A stretch of DNA of 64,000 bases from Arthrobacter sp. PAMC25284 (lineage in GTDB: Bacteria; Actinomycetota; Actinomycetes; Actinomycetales; Micrococcaceae): positions 1-64,000 of the forward strand of contig NZ_CP080382.1 of the NCBI RefSeq assembly GCF_019443425.1, read 5' to 3'. Below the pieces are notes generated by a model. That model did no database searches. It worked only from the letters and a program-made list of their open reading frames with translations, and was not told the origin of the DNA. The translations under genes and the position numbers were made by a program. Within the stretch, counting starts at the first letter, position 1; each line of letters begins with the position of its first letter. Below, piece after piece: positions 19,624 to 28,131 of the stretch.

Positions 19624-20226
19624 ATGGAAAAGTTCACCACCCACACCGGAATCGGCGTTCCGCTGCGTCAGAGCAACGTCGACACCGACCAGATCATCCC
19701 CGCCGTCTACCTCAAGCGGATCACGCGCACCGGCTTCGAGGACGCACTCTTCGCTGCCTGGCGGAAGGACCCGTCCTTCATCCTGAACACGGAGCCGTTC
19801 AGCTCCGGTTCAGTGCTGGTGGCCGGCCCTGACTTCGGCACCGGGTCCTCCCGTGAACACGCCGTCTGGGCGCTGAAGGACTACGGCTTCAAAACAGTCC
19901 TGTCCTCACGCTTCGCGGATATTTTCCGCGGCAACTCCGGCAAGCAGGGACTGCTCGCCGCCGAACTGGCCCAGGACGACATCGAACTCGTCTGGAAAGA
20001 GCTCGAGAATAACCCCGGCATCGAGGTCACCGTGGATCTGGTCTCCAAGACTGTCCAGTGCGGGACCATCGTGGCGCCGTTCCAGATTGACGACTACACC
20101 CGCTGGCGTTTGCTCGAGGGCCTGGACGACATTGGTCTGACCCTTCAGCATGAGACAGATATCACGGCGTTTGAGGCCACCCGCCCCGGGTTTATGCCCA
20201 AGACGCTGCCCGCCAAACTGTCCTAA
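19624..20226 (+). CDS. leuD: 3-isopropylmalate dehydratase small subunit
   Basis: 200 aa, ATG preceded by GAAGGA. It is the swivelling domain that completes the LeuCD active site. Signature blocks are [40 protein letters not shown] and the C-terminal substrate-binding region [18 protein letters not shown]. It is in an operon with leuC and is followed by a strong terminator. Confidence 0.97.
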   Translation: MEKFTTHTGIGVPLRQSNVDTDQIIPAVYLKRITRTGFEDALFAAWRKDPSFILNTEPFSSGSVLVAGPDFGTGSSREHAVWALKDYGFKTVLSSRFADIFRGNSGKQGLLAAELAQDDIELVWKELENNPGIEVTVDLVSKTVQCGTIVAPFQIDDYTRWRLLEGLDDIGLTLQHETDITAFEATRPGFMPKTLPAKLS

Positions 20227-20246
20227 GAAAACCTGTCGTCTTGATG

Positions 20247-20287
20247 ACGGCGCCGCCTCCGAAAGCGAGTTTCGGAGGCGGCGCCGT
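20247..20287 (+). terminator. Terminator after leuD
   Basis: 18-bp perfect stem (20247-20264 with 20270-20287) around a 5-nt loop, followed by TTCGCG. It lies 20 nt after the leuD stop. Confidence 0.8.
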
Positions 20288-20332
20288 TTCGCGTTAACGG
20301 TGCGCCTCGACTGGCGCGGCCCGGGTGGAGGC

Positions 20333-20440
20333 TTGCCGGACTGGCCGGGATGGCCGGGCTTGCCGGACTGGCCGGGATTGCCGGGCTTGCCGGACTGGTC
20401 GGGATTGCCGGGCTTGCCGGACTGGTCGGGATTGCCGGGC
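20333..20440. repeat. Four tandem copies of a 27-bp unit
   Basis: Unit TTGCCGGACTGG followed by CCGGGATTGCCGGGC (with T for C in later copies), four copies in exact 27-bp register with single-base variants. The length is a multiple of three; on the minus strand it would read as a 9-residue GNPDQSGKP repeat. It lies between the leuD terminator and the 3' end of the HNH gene. Confidence 0.85.
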
Positions 20441-20500
20441 ATGGCTCGTCTTGCCTGCCTGGGTCGCCCGGCTGGACCGATGCTGGCCGGGGCCTGGAAA

Positions 20501-22028
20501 TCAGGCTGCCATTGCCGCTGTGCCACGGGCACGCTTGAGGGCTTTGGCGCGATGCCTGAGTGCGCGGCGGTGGTGGCGTGACTGTGCGTCGTTGGCGGAC
20601 GGCGCCGTGGCGTCCGCTGCGGCTCCGTTGTGGGGTGGTCCGCTGTGCGGTGAGTGGTTCAGGGGCGTGCCGGGGAGGGGCGGGGCGGTGGAATGGTAGG
20701 TGCGGCCGGTGGGGGTGGTGACTTCGATGCTGTGCCGCGGTCCCGATACTGGGTGCGATCTCCAGCCAGGGATTTCTTTGGTGTGATTGCAGGCTTCGCA
20801 GAGGCCGGCGCCGTTGCCAGCGGTGGTGCCGCCGTTCTGGTGCCAGGGGATGATGTGGTCCAGGTGCCGGATGGGAGCGTCGCAGTAGGGCGTGCGGCAG
20901 GTATCGTCGCGGGTCCGGATGAAGCGGCGGAGCCCGCCCGGGAAGAGCCGGGCACGGGAGTCCATCGCCACCAGGTCGCCGGTAGCTGGTGCGGTGTAGA
21001 GACGGCGCAGCCAGGTGCGGAAGGCCGGTGAGGGTACCTCGTCGCGGCCGGCGGAGGTTTGTCCCGGGGTGCTGCCGGTCCCGGCGGTGGTAAGGAGTTC
21101 CCGTGCCCGTTCGGCGGGGATGATGCCGTAGCAGGGGATCCGGGCGGGTTCGGCGTCGGCCTGGAGGAGGGCCCGGTCGGTCATGATCAGCTGGAGTTCG
21201 ATCCCGGCAAACCCGCCGGGGGTGCCGGTGATCCGTTCCACGAGGGTATCGGCCATGGCCTGGCCGCCGGTGCGGGAATCCCCTCCGGCGCGGACGGTAT
21301 CGGCGGCCCGGGCCAGTGCGGTGTGGACACCGACGCCCTGGGCGACCGGGAGCAGGGCGGTCAAATACGTCATGGTGTCCGGGGCCGGGCGGAGGCTGAC
21401 GTGTCGGTCGGCGGCGGCGTGGCGGGCACGCTGCGTAACGGAGCGCGGGTCGGCGCGGTAGGCGGCGGCGCGTGCAGCGGCGGTGATGGACCGGTCACCG
21501 GCGCCGTCGAAGGTCCCGGCGTCCGCGGCGAGCTCTTCATCCACCGCGGGCCCGGTCCGCTGCGGAAAGGCACGCGGTTTCCTTCACGATCAGAGTCGCC
21601 CGCCATTCGCTGAATTGCCCCGACTCGAGCGCGGCGAAGGTGTGGGGCATCTCGGTGATGAGGGCTTTGGCCAGGCCCAGAAGCCGTCCGCCGCGGGCCG
21701 GGGATTCGCGCCGGGCCAAGGCGATCTGCGCCCCAGCCCCGGTCCCAAGCCGGTCCGCCGGGAGCCCGGCGTCGGCCTGCTCGCGGCGCTGCAGGGCATC
21801 GAAGGCGACCGCGATCCGAGCCTGCAGTGCGGCCGCAGCGGACTTGAGATCCTCAAGGTCCCTTAGCTGGCCGATTATTCCGGCACTGTCAACTGCTGGC
21901 CGGACGGCACCGAGGAATCGGGCCACTTCCGTGACCCTCCAATTTCCTTGATCCACCGCTGTGGCAGCGCCCTTGCCGTCCATAAATAAAGTCTCCCAGG
22001 GGCCACTGACATTTAAAGCCTGTGGCAT
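20501..22028 (-). pseudogene. DUF222 / HNH endonuclease family protein, apparent frameshift at about 21550
   Basis: The N-terminal DUF222 part is read from 22028 ([18 protein letters not shown] to [20 protein letters not shown]). The rest is in another frame from [13 protein letters not shown] to the stop at 20501. It contains [40 protein letters not shown] and NHTKEIPG, a complete HNH nuclease motif. Removing one base in the GGGCCC at 21548-21553 joins them into about 508 aa. Such genes are numerous in actinobacteria, sometimes mobile, and of unknown role. The start could also be the in-frame ATG at MDGKGAATA. Confidence 0.8.
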
Positions 22029-22359
22029 GAGGCACGCTGGTACCGCGTTGTCAGTCGACCCGACCCGCGGCGTGTCAGTCGACCCGCGGCGCCGGTGCAG
22101 CCGTGATCGAACGCTTGACCTGCTAAGACCAAGGTGCCCCCGACAATATTGACCGGCCGTACGGATCGGACGGTTCTGCGCCCGAGAAGGGCGGACTTCG
22201 AGATTCTAGCCTCCCTTTTCGGCGCTCACGGAGCATCTCAGGGGCCGGGCGGCAGGCCGGGCCAGATCCGGGCTATTTCGGATCGGTAACGCTTGCTCCT
22301 ATGCTTAGCAGGGGCCTTTGTAAGGGTTTGGGGGCTAGTAGTCGTGAGGAAACCGATAT
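22029..22359. other. Intergenic region upstream of murA
   Basis: 331 bp between divergent genes. It contains the direct repeat TGTCAGTCGACCCG, twice about 25 nt apart near 22049-22088. GTGAGGAAACC just before murA supplies the ribosome site. I see no convincing -35/-10 pair and no gene. Confidence 0.4.
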
Positions 22360-23685
22360 ATGAGTAGTGTTCTGACAATCCGCGGAGGCGTCCCGCTGAC
22401 CGGCCGTGTCACCGTTCGCGGGGCCAAAAATTTGGTCCCGAAGGCGATGGTGGCTGCGCTGCTGGGCAACGAGCCGTCAGTGTTGCGCAACGTTCCCGAA
22501 ATCAAGGACGTTGAGGTTGTCACAAGCCTGCTCCAGCTCCATGGCGTCACGGTCGATAAAGACCCGGTCACGGGAGACCTGACCCTCGATCCCAAGGGTG
22601 CGAAGACCGCCTCCAGCACCGCGATCGATGCCCACGCGGGCGATTCGCGCATCCCGATCCTGCTCTGCGGGCCGCTGATCCACGCCATCGGCGAAGCCTT
22701 CATCCCGGACCTTGGCGGCTGCAAGATCGGCGACCGCCCCATTGATTACCACCTCAACGTCCTGCGCCAGTTCGGCGCCGTGGTGGAAAAACGACCCGGC
22801 GGAATCCACATCTCCGCCCCCCACGGGCTCAAGGGCGCAAAAATCGCGTTGCCGTACCCGTCTGTGGGCGCCACGGAGCAGGTTCTGCTCAGCGCCACGC
22901 GGGCCGAAGGCATCACCGAACTTTCCGGCGCGGCCACGGAGCCTGAGATCGTGGATCTCATCGCCGTGCTGCAGAAGATGGGCGCGATCATCAGCGTCCA
23001 GACGGACCGGACCATCAGAATTGAAGGCGTCCGGGATCTGGGCGGCTACAACCACCGCGCACTCTCTGACCGTAACGAATCCGCCTCCTGGGCGTCGGCG
23101 GCACTGGTGACCCGTGGCGATATTTTTGTCGAAGGCGCCACGCAGCGCGACATGATGACGTTCCTGAACACCTACCGCAAGGTTGGCGGGGGAATGGACA
23201 TTGGCGACGACGGCATCCGCTTCTACCACCATGGCGGCAAGCTCAACCCACTCGTCCTCGAAACGGATGTGCACCCGGGCTTTATGACGGACTGGCAGCA
23301 GCCGCTGATTGTAGCCCTGACCCAGGCCGAGGGGGTGTCGATTGTGCACGAGACCGTCTACGAGAACCGCTTCGGGTTCACCGACGCGCTGATAAGGATG
23401 GGCGCCAACATCCAGGTCCACCGTGAATGCCTCGGTAGTGTCCCGTGCCGCTTCGGCCAGCGCAACTTCCTGCATTCAGCCGTGATTTCGGGGCCGTCGC
23501 AGCTCAAGGGTACCGACATCGATGTGCCGGATCTGCGCGGCGGCTTCAGCCACCTCATTGCCGCCCTGGCAGCTACCGGAACCTCGCGTGTGACCGGAAT
23601 CGACATCATCAACCGCGGCTACGAGCGTTTTACCGAGAAGCTAGCCGGCCTCGGTGCCGACTTCGACATCACCACAGCCAAGTAA
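22360..23685 (+). CDS. murA: UDP-N-acetylglucosamine 1-carboxyvinyltransferase
   Basis: 441 aa, first committed step of peptidoglycan synthesis: transfer of enolpyruvate from PEP to UDP-GlcNAc. Family blocks visible are RGAKNLVPKAMVAALL and LGGCKIGDRPIDYHLNVL, with the active-site Cys in GGCKIG (fosfomycin target), plus LRGGFSHLIAALAATG and NRGYERFTEKLAGLGAD. ATG 22360 follows GAGGA at a normal distance. First gene of murA-plsC-gpsA-ddl. Confidence 0.96.
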   Translation: MSSVLTIRGGVPLTGRVTVRGAKNLVPKAMVAALLGNEPSVLRNVPEIKDVEVVTSLLQLHGVTVDKDPVTGDLTLDPKGAKTASSTAIDAHAGDSRIPILLCGPLIHAIGEAFIPDLGGCKIGDRPIDYHLNVLRQFGAVVEKRPGGIHISAPHGLKGAKIALPYPSVGATEQVLLSATRAEGITELSGAATEPEIVDLIAVLQKMGAIISVQTDRTIRIEGVRDLGGYNHRALSDRNESASWASAALVTRGDIFVEGATQRDMMTFLNTYRKVGGGMDIGDDGIRFYHHGGKLNPLVLETDVHPGFMTDWQQPLIVALTQAEGVSIVHETVYENRFGFTDALIRMGANIQVHRECLGSVPCRFGQRNFLHSAVISGPSQLKGTDIDVPDLRGGFSHLIAALAATGTSRVTGIDIINRGYERFTEKLAGLGADFDITTAK

Positions 23686-23695
23686 GCAGCGCCCA

Positions 23696-24502
23696 GTGAA
23701 AGAATCGGCCACGAGCCACACTACTTTCGTCATCGTTGCCGCCATTGTCCGGCCAGTCTTGAATTTGCTGATGAACAAGAAGTGGGAGGGGCTCGAGAAG
23801 CTCCCGGCCGGTGGCTTTATTGCCGTGCCCAACCACTGCACCGAGATCGATCCGCTGGTGGTAGCCCACATGCTCTATAACCAGAAGAGGATGCCACACT
23901 TCCTGGCCAAGGCGGGCCTCTTCAAGGTTCCCGTGCTCCGCGCTGTCCTGCGCAATACGAAGCAGATCCCGGTGGAGCGTTCGTCGGCAGGGGCCAACCG
24001 CTCCCTGCAACTCGCCAAGGAAGTCGTGGATGAGGGTGGCGCCATCATCATTTATCCGGAGGGAACGCTAACCCGCGATCCGGACCTGTGGCCGATGCGC
24101 GGACACACCGGAGCTGCAAGGATGGCTCTGGAGAGCGGCATCCCACTTGTGCCCATGGCCCATTGGGGCGCCCATGAGGTCTTTCCCCGCTATGCCAAGC
24201 GCTTCCACATTTTCCCGCGGAAGACATCCCGTCTGGTTGTGGGGGAACCCGTGGACCTTAGCGCCTTCGCCGGCCGGACCTTAGACAAGGCGACGCTCAC
24301 CGAGGCGACCAACGTGATCATGGAGGCCATCACAGGCCTCCTCGCGGGATTGCGCGGCGAAGAGCCGCCGGCCCAGCGTTGGGACCCGTCAGCGCACAAC
24401 CAATCCACACACGGCCGCTTCGGTGAGCGCGGCGGTGCATCCGAAGGCAAGACCGCCCGCAAGAGCGGTCCAGACAACATCATTGGGGACAGTACGGAAT
24501 GA
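23696..24502 (+). CDS. plsC: 1-acyl-sn-glycerol-3-phosphate acyltransferase
   Basis: 268 aa from GTG 23696. The acyltransferase motif I is NHCTEIDPL (NHx4D), motif III is IIIYPEGTLTRD, and GIPLVPMAHWGAHEVFPR is the downstream block. It adds the second acyl chain in phosphatidic acid synthesis. Its last codons overlap the gpsA start (ATGA). Its place between murA and gpsA is characteristic of actinobacteria and links glycerolipid and wall precursor synthesis. The C-terminal tail (QRWDPSAHNQSTHGRFGERG) is polar and probably disordered. Confidence 0.92.
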   Translation: MKESATSHTTFVIVAAIVRPVLNLLMNKKWEGLEKLPAGGFIAVPNHCTEIDPLVVAHMLYNQKRMPHFLAKAGLFKVPVLRAVLRNTKQIPVERSSAGANRSLQLAKEVVDEGGAIIIYPEGTLTRDPDLWPMRGHTGAARMALESGIPLVPMAHWGAHEVFPRYAKRFHIFPRKTSRLVVGEPVDLSAFAGRTLDKATLTEATNVIMEAITGLLAGLRGEEPPAQRWDPSAHNQSTHGRFGERGGASEGKTARKSGPDNIIGDSTE

Positions 24503-25551
24503 CCGTCAATCTTGAACGGGGGGAATCGGCCGCCACAGTCGCCGTCCTCGGCGCAGGCTCGTGGGGGACGACGTTTGCGAAGATCGTCGCCGACGCGGCC
24601 GCCGCCTCCGACGTCGACCGCCAGATCCTGTTGTGGGGCCGGCGCCCGGAAGTCGTGGAACAGATCAATACGCTGCACCGCAACCGGCAGTACCTCAAGG
24701 ACATCGCCCTGCCGGAGAGCATCAGGGCATCGACCGACGTCGCGGAGGTGCTCGGCGACGCCGAACTCATCATCCTGGCCGTTCCGGCGCAGACCCTGCG
24801 GCTCCAGCTGCGCGAATGGAAGCACCTCGTTCGGCCCGGCGCATTTGTGGTGTCCCTCATGAAGGGCCTCGAACTGCACACCGACTCCCGCATGAGTGAA
24901 GTGATCTGCGAAGAGCTGGGAATTCCTGCCAGCCAGGTGGCTGTGGTCTCCGGACCCAACCTGGCCATGGAGATCGCCCGGGAAGAGCCCACGGCATCCG
25001 TGGTGGCGTGCCCGGATAAGGAAGCGGCGGCCTGGATCGCGCGCAGCTGCACGGCACCGTACTTCCGGCCGTACACCACCACTGATGTGACGGGCGTTGA
25101 AATTGGCGGGATCGTCAAGAACATCATTGCTTTGGCTGTCGGGATCTGCGAAGGCAAGCAGATGGGGGACAACACGAAGGCCTCGGTCATCACGCGGGGC
25201 CTCGCGGAAACTTCACGGCTGAGTTTGGCACTGGGCGGCGACGCCCGGACGATGGCCGGACTGGCCGGGCTGGGCGATCTCGTGGCGACGTGCTCCTCGC
25301 CGCTGTCCCGGAACCACACCGCGGGACGGCTGCTGGGCAAGGGCCTGACCCTCGATGAGGTCACCGCCGAAATGAACCAGACGGCCGAAGGCATCAAGTC
25401 GAGCCAGGCTGTCCACGAACTCGCCGGGAAACTCGGCGTCGAAATGCCTATTACGGCGGCCGTGGTGGCCGTGCTGGACGGAAAACTGTCCGTCGACCAA
25501 CTGGGTCCGTTGCTGCTGTCACGGGATCTGAAATCTGAAGGCGATTACTGA
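24499..25551 (+). CDS. gpsA: Glycerol-3-phosphate dehydrogenase [NAD(P)+]
   Basis: 350 aa. The Rossmann start is VAVLGAGSWGTTFAKIVADA. Later blocks are VSGPNLAMEIAREEPTASVV, GGIVKNIIALAVGICEGKQMGDN, TRGLAETSRLSLALGGDART and AGLGDLVATCSSPLSRN. It supplies glycerol-3-phosphate for the acyltransferase encoded just upstream, with which it overlaps by 4 nt. Confidence 0.96.
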   Translation: MTVNLERGESAATVAVLGAGSWGTTFAKIVADAAAASDVDRQILLWGRRPEVVEQINTLHRNRQYLKDIALPESIRASTDVAEVLGDAELIILAVPAQTLRLQLREWKHLVRPGAFVVSLMKGLELHTDSRMSEVICEELGIPASQVAVVSGPNLAMEIAREEPTASVVACPDKEAAAWIARSCTAPYFRPYTTTDVTGVEIGGIVKNIIALAVGICEGKQMGDNTKASVITRGLAETSRLSLALGGDARTMAGLAGLGDLVATCSSPLSRNHTAGRLLGKGLTLDEVTAEMNQTAEGIKSSQAVHELAGKLGVEMPITAAVVAVLDGKLSVDQLGPLLLSRDLKSEGDY

Positions 25552-25553
25552 GA

Positions 25554-26714
25554 GTGGCTGAAAACACCATGCCGACAAATACGACCGAAAAAGGCCGGTC
25601 CGGCCAGTCCAAACCACGGGTGGCTGTGCTGTTCGGCGGACGCTCCAGCGAACACGCGGTCAGCTGCGTTACGGCGGCCGGCGTGCTCGGCGCGATCGAC
25701 CAGGACAAATACGAGGTCATTCCCATCGGGATCGCCAAGACCGGACAATGGGTGCTGGCCTCCGGCGACACGGCGCAGTGGTCGCTGTCTGCGTCGTCGC
25801 TGCCCGAAGTGGCGCCCTCTGCGCAGACCGTAACGCTGGCCGAAATCGGCGGAGAACACCAACTGATCGTCGCCTCCACGGACGAGGTCCCGAAGGAACT
25901 CGGTACCGTCGACGTCGTCTTCCCGCTGCTGCACGGGCCCTTCGGCGAGGACGGGACCATCCAGGGCCTGCTGGAACTCTCCGACACGCGCTACGTAGGG
26001 GCCGGCGTACTGGCATCCGCCGTCGGCATGGACAAGCACTTCATGAAAGTGGTCTTCGAATCGGCGGGCCTTCACGTGGGGCCCTACATCGCCGTGACGG
26101 ACCGGCAGTGGCGCAATGACCCGGAGCTCGTCCGCAAACGGGTGGACCAGCTCGGCTTCCCGGTGTTCGTTAAGCCGTCCCGCGCCGGTTCGTCGATGGG
26201 TATCTCCAAAGTTGACGCCATGGAGCACCTTGACGCCGCGATTGAGGCGGCACGCGAGCACGATCCCAAGCTGGTCATTGAAGCCGGAATAGTCGGACGG
26301 GAGATTGAATGCGCCGTGCTGGAAGGCCGCGGAACCGATGCGCCGCGGACATCCATGCCGGGGGAGATTTCGGTTGCCGGCGGCGGACACGAATTCTACG
26401 ACTTCAACGCCAAATACGTGGAGGATGGCGCCGCAGCGCTGAGCTGCCCGGCGGACATCCCCGAGGAAGCGATCATCCGGGTCCGTGATCTGGCGGCCAT
26501 CGCGTTCGACGCCGTTGGCGCCGAAGGCCTGAGCCGGGTGGATTTCTTCTACACGCCCGACGGCGAACTGATCATCAACGAAATCAACACCATGCCAGGT
26601 TTTACTCCCAAGAGCATGTACCCGCAGATGTGGGCTGCCTCAGGCCTGGGCTACGCGGAACTGATTGATGAGCTCATTTCGCTGGCGCTGAACCGCAAGA
26701 CAGGCCTGCGGTAG
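25554..26714 (+). CDS. ddl: D-alanine--D-alanine ligase
   Basis: 386 aa (GTG 25554; ATG 25569 would remove five residues). It makes the D-Ala-D-Ala dipeptide of peptidoglycan. ATP-grasp family signatures are VLFGGRSSEHAVSCVTAAGV, PLLHGPFGEDGTIQGLLEL, VKPSRAGSSMGISKV, GREIECAVLE and INEINTMPGFTPKSMYPQMW. It starts 2 nt after gpsA, completing a wall/lipid precursor operon. Confidence 0.95.
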   Translation: MAENTMPTNTTEKGRSGQSKPRVAVLFGGRSSEHAVSCVTAAGVLGAIDQDKYEVIPIGIAKTGQWVLASGDTAQWSLSASSLPEVAPSAQTVTLAEIGGEHQLIVASTDEVPKELGTVDVVFPLLHGPFGEDGTIQGLLELSDTRYVGAGVLASAVGMDKHFMKVVFESAGLHVGPYIAVTDRQWRNDPELVRKRVDQLGFPVFVKPSRAGSSMGISKVDAMEHLDAAIEAAREHDPKLVIEAGIVGREIECAVLEGRGTDAPRTSMPGEISVAGGGHEFYDFNAKYVEDGAAALSCPADIPEEAIIRVRDLAAIAFDAVGAEGLSRVDFFYTPDGELIINEINTMPGFTPKSMYPQMWAASGLGYAELIDELISLALNRKTGLR

Positions 26715-26735
26715 GAGCGGCTGCCCGCCGGACTG

Positions 26736-27239
26736 CTACTTGCTGGTCGGGAGGCCGGCGAGGTCCTGCTGGCCCACGCAATTCCGTGTCGGCGGGATCT
26801 TCCGGGCGGACGGGGCAAGATCTGCCAGCACCGTGGCCGAGCTGATTTTGTTCGGGTCCATCAGGATCTCCGTGGCTGGTTCGCGGCCATAGGTGGTGAG
26901 TGTCCAGACCGGGTCACCTTCCTTGATCACCCAATCAACATCATTGACGCTCACGCAGCGGTCCGTCGTGGGTCCCGGTACGTTGACGCCGCAACGCAGG
27001 ATCACCAGTGACGGATCACCCCAGGCCGCCGTTGCCTGGGCATTGGTCTTGCGAAGTTTTGCGTCCCCAATGGCGTCGGGCAGCGCCACCATCATGGGTG
27101 CACAGGCGGCGTTCGCCGCGTCCTGCGCCGGAGTGACATCCACCACAGGAGAACACGCGCTCAAGGCCGTAGCGGTGGCTGCGGCAATGGCGGCGCACGT
27201 CAGCAGGCGGGCGGTCAGGCGGGGGCGGAGAAGCTGCAT
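26736..27239 (-). CDS. DUF3515 family lipoprotein
   Basis: 167 aa. A basic N-terminus, a hydrophobic stretch and the lipobox LSAC (Cys-29) predict a lipoprotein. The body holds the conserved segments ANAACAPMMVALPDAIG, AWGDPSLVILRCGV and DVDWVIKEGDPVWTLTTYGR. DUF3515 proteins commonly lie next to ddl in actinobacteria, which agrees with this position. The gene is convergent with ddl, 21 nt away. Function unknown. Confidence 0.85.
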   Translation of the reverse strand: MQLLRPRLTARLLTCAAIAAATATALSACSPVVDVTPAQDAANAACAPMMVALPDAIGDAKLRKTNAQATAAWGDPSLVILRCGVNVPGPTTDRCVSVNDVDWVIKEGDPVWTLTTYGREPATEILMDPNKISSATVLADLAPSARKIPPTRNCVGQQDLAGLPTSK

Positions 27240-27333
27240 AATTCCAGCCTATCCCGGTCTGCGCGGCACTCCGGCGTCATAGCCCGCACGCCCAAAAAGG
27301 GTCCGGCAACAACCAGTTTGTTCAGCCCAAGGC

Positions 27334-27361
27334 TTGGCGTCGAGGCGGCTTCGAGTAGACT
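27334..27361 (+). promoter_or_regulatory. Candidate promoter for the proline-rich protein
   Basis: TTGGCG (27334-27339), 16 nt, TAGACT (27356-27361), about 100 nt before the ATG at 27462. The leader ends with a strong GGGGGAGGA ribosome site. Confidence 0.4.
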
Positions 27362-27461
27362 GGGGCGAACGTGGAGCGCTGGGCTCTGCCAACAAAGACC
27401 TGAGTGCTGGCCTGGACCGCACAATTCTGATCTATTTCTCGCACCTGGGGGAGGACTGTCG

Positions 27462-27965
27462 ATGATGTCGCGCAGCCAAAAACTGAAGACAGCCCGTGCC
27501 GGGCTTGGAGGACTCCTCCTGGCGCTCTCGGTCGCGGGTACGGCCTCGGCCGCCCACGCCGACAGTTCCATTCTTGGGCTGCCATTCACAACCGTGGTGG
27601 ATCCCGCTCCGGCAACAACAACGCCGCCGGTGATAATTCCGGCACCGGCACCAACGACAGCACCGGCCCCGAGCCCTGATCCCGTTCCGACGACGCCCGC
27701 AGAGCCTGCCCCGCCCGCGGAGCCCGCGCCGCCGGTAGAGACTGCCCCGCCTGTGATCGCCCCCGCGCCTCCGGTTGTTGTGGCGCCGCCGGCTCCGGCT
27801 CCTGAAATCCCGGCCGTTGTGGTCCCGCCCGTGGCCCCGCCCGTCGTGGAACCCCCGCCCGTCGAACCGGCCGCAGAAGTGACCCCAACGCCGTCCCCCA
27901 CGCCCACGCCCGCGAAGTCCACGGCTCCTGCCGCCATTGCGACCCCGGCCAAGGGCCCCCCCTGA
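27462..27965 (+). CDS. Secreted proline-rich wall-spanning-type protein
   Basis: 167 aa. A Sec signal peptide (KTARAGLGGLLLALSVAGTA, ASAAHA cleavage) is followed by more than 110 residues of Pro/Ala/Thr/Val low-complexity sequence built from PAPPAEPAPPVE-like units, as in stalk regions crossing the actinobacterial wall. The frame ends just after a run of seven C (27956-27962). One extra C would fuse it to the next small frame, which carries a membrane segment, giving an anchored protein. As read, the product is secreted without an anchor. It is the first gene of the polysaccharide locus. Confidence 0.75.
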   Translation: MMSRSQKLKTARAGLGGLLLALSVAGTASAAHADSSILGLPFTTVVDPAPATTTPPVIIPAPAPTTAPAPSPDPVPTTPAEPAPPAEPAPPVETAPPVIAPAPPVVVAPPAPAPEIPAVVVPPVAPPVVEPPPVEPAAEVTPTPSPTPTPAKSTAPAAIATPAKGPP

Positions 27966-28126
27966 TGGTAAAGGCCGAAGTGCAGGCCGCAGTGGCCGTC
28001 GCCACCGGCAGTCCGTTGGCGGTCCAGGTCTTCACCGCAATGTTCCTGATCGGGCTCGGGGTAGCCTACTTCCGCTTCCTGGGCTCCAAGAAACCCAACG
28101 GCACACCCCGGACCGGCAAATCCTGA
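27965..28126 (+). CDS. 53-aa peptide with one membrane segment (probable anchor of the proline-rich protein)
   Basis: ATG 27965 overlaps the preceding stop (TGATG). The peptide reads MVKAEVQAAVAVATG, then the hydrophobic VQVFTAMFLIGLGVAYF and a basic tail RFLGSKKPNG. The arrangement, stalk then helix then positive tail, is that of a C-terminal membrane anchor. It can be a separately translated, coupled peptide or the true C-terminus of the preceding protein, split by a missing base in the C run. Too short for standard gene calling; its coding status is inferred. Confidence 0.55.
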   Translation: MVKAEVQAAVAVATGSPLAVQVFTAMFLIGLGVAYFRFLGSKKPNGTPRTGKS

Positions 28127-28131
28127 AAGCC

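Noticed and set aside
20333..20440. CRISPR-like array
   Set aside because: Units are contiguous without unique spacers and no cas genes are present.
19906..20532. Minus-strand 208-codon frame with collagen-like repeats
   Set aside because: Most of it is antisense to leuD and crosses the leuD terminator; the repeat is better treated as non-coding or as a possible tail of the HNH protein.
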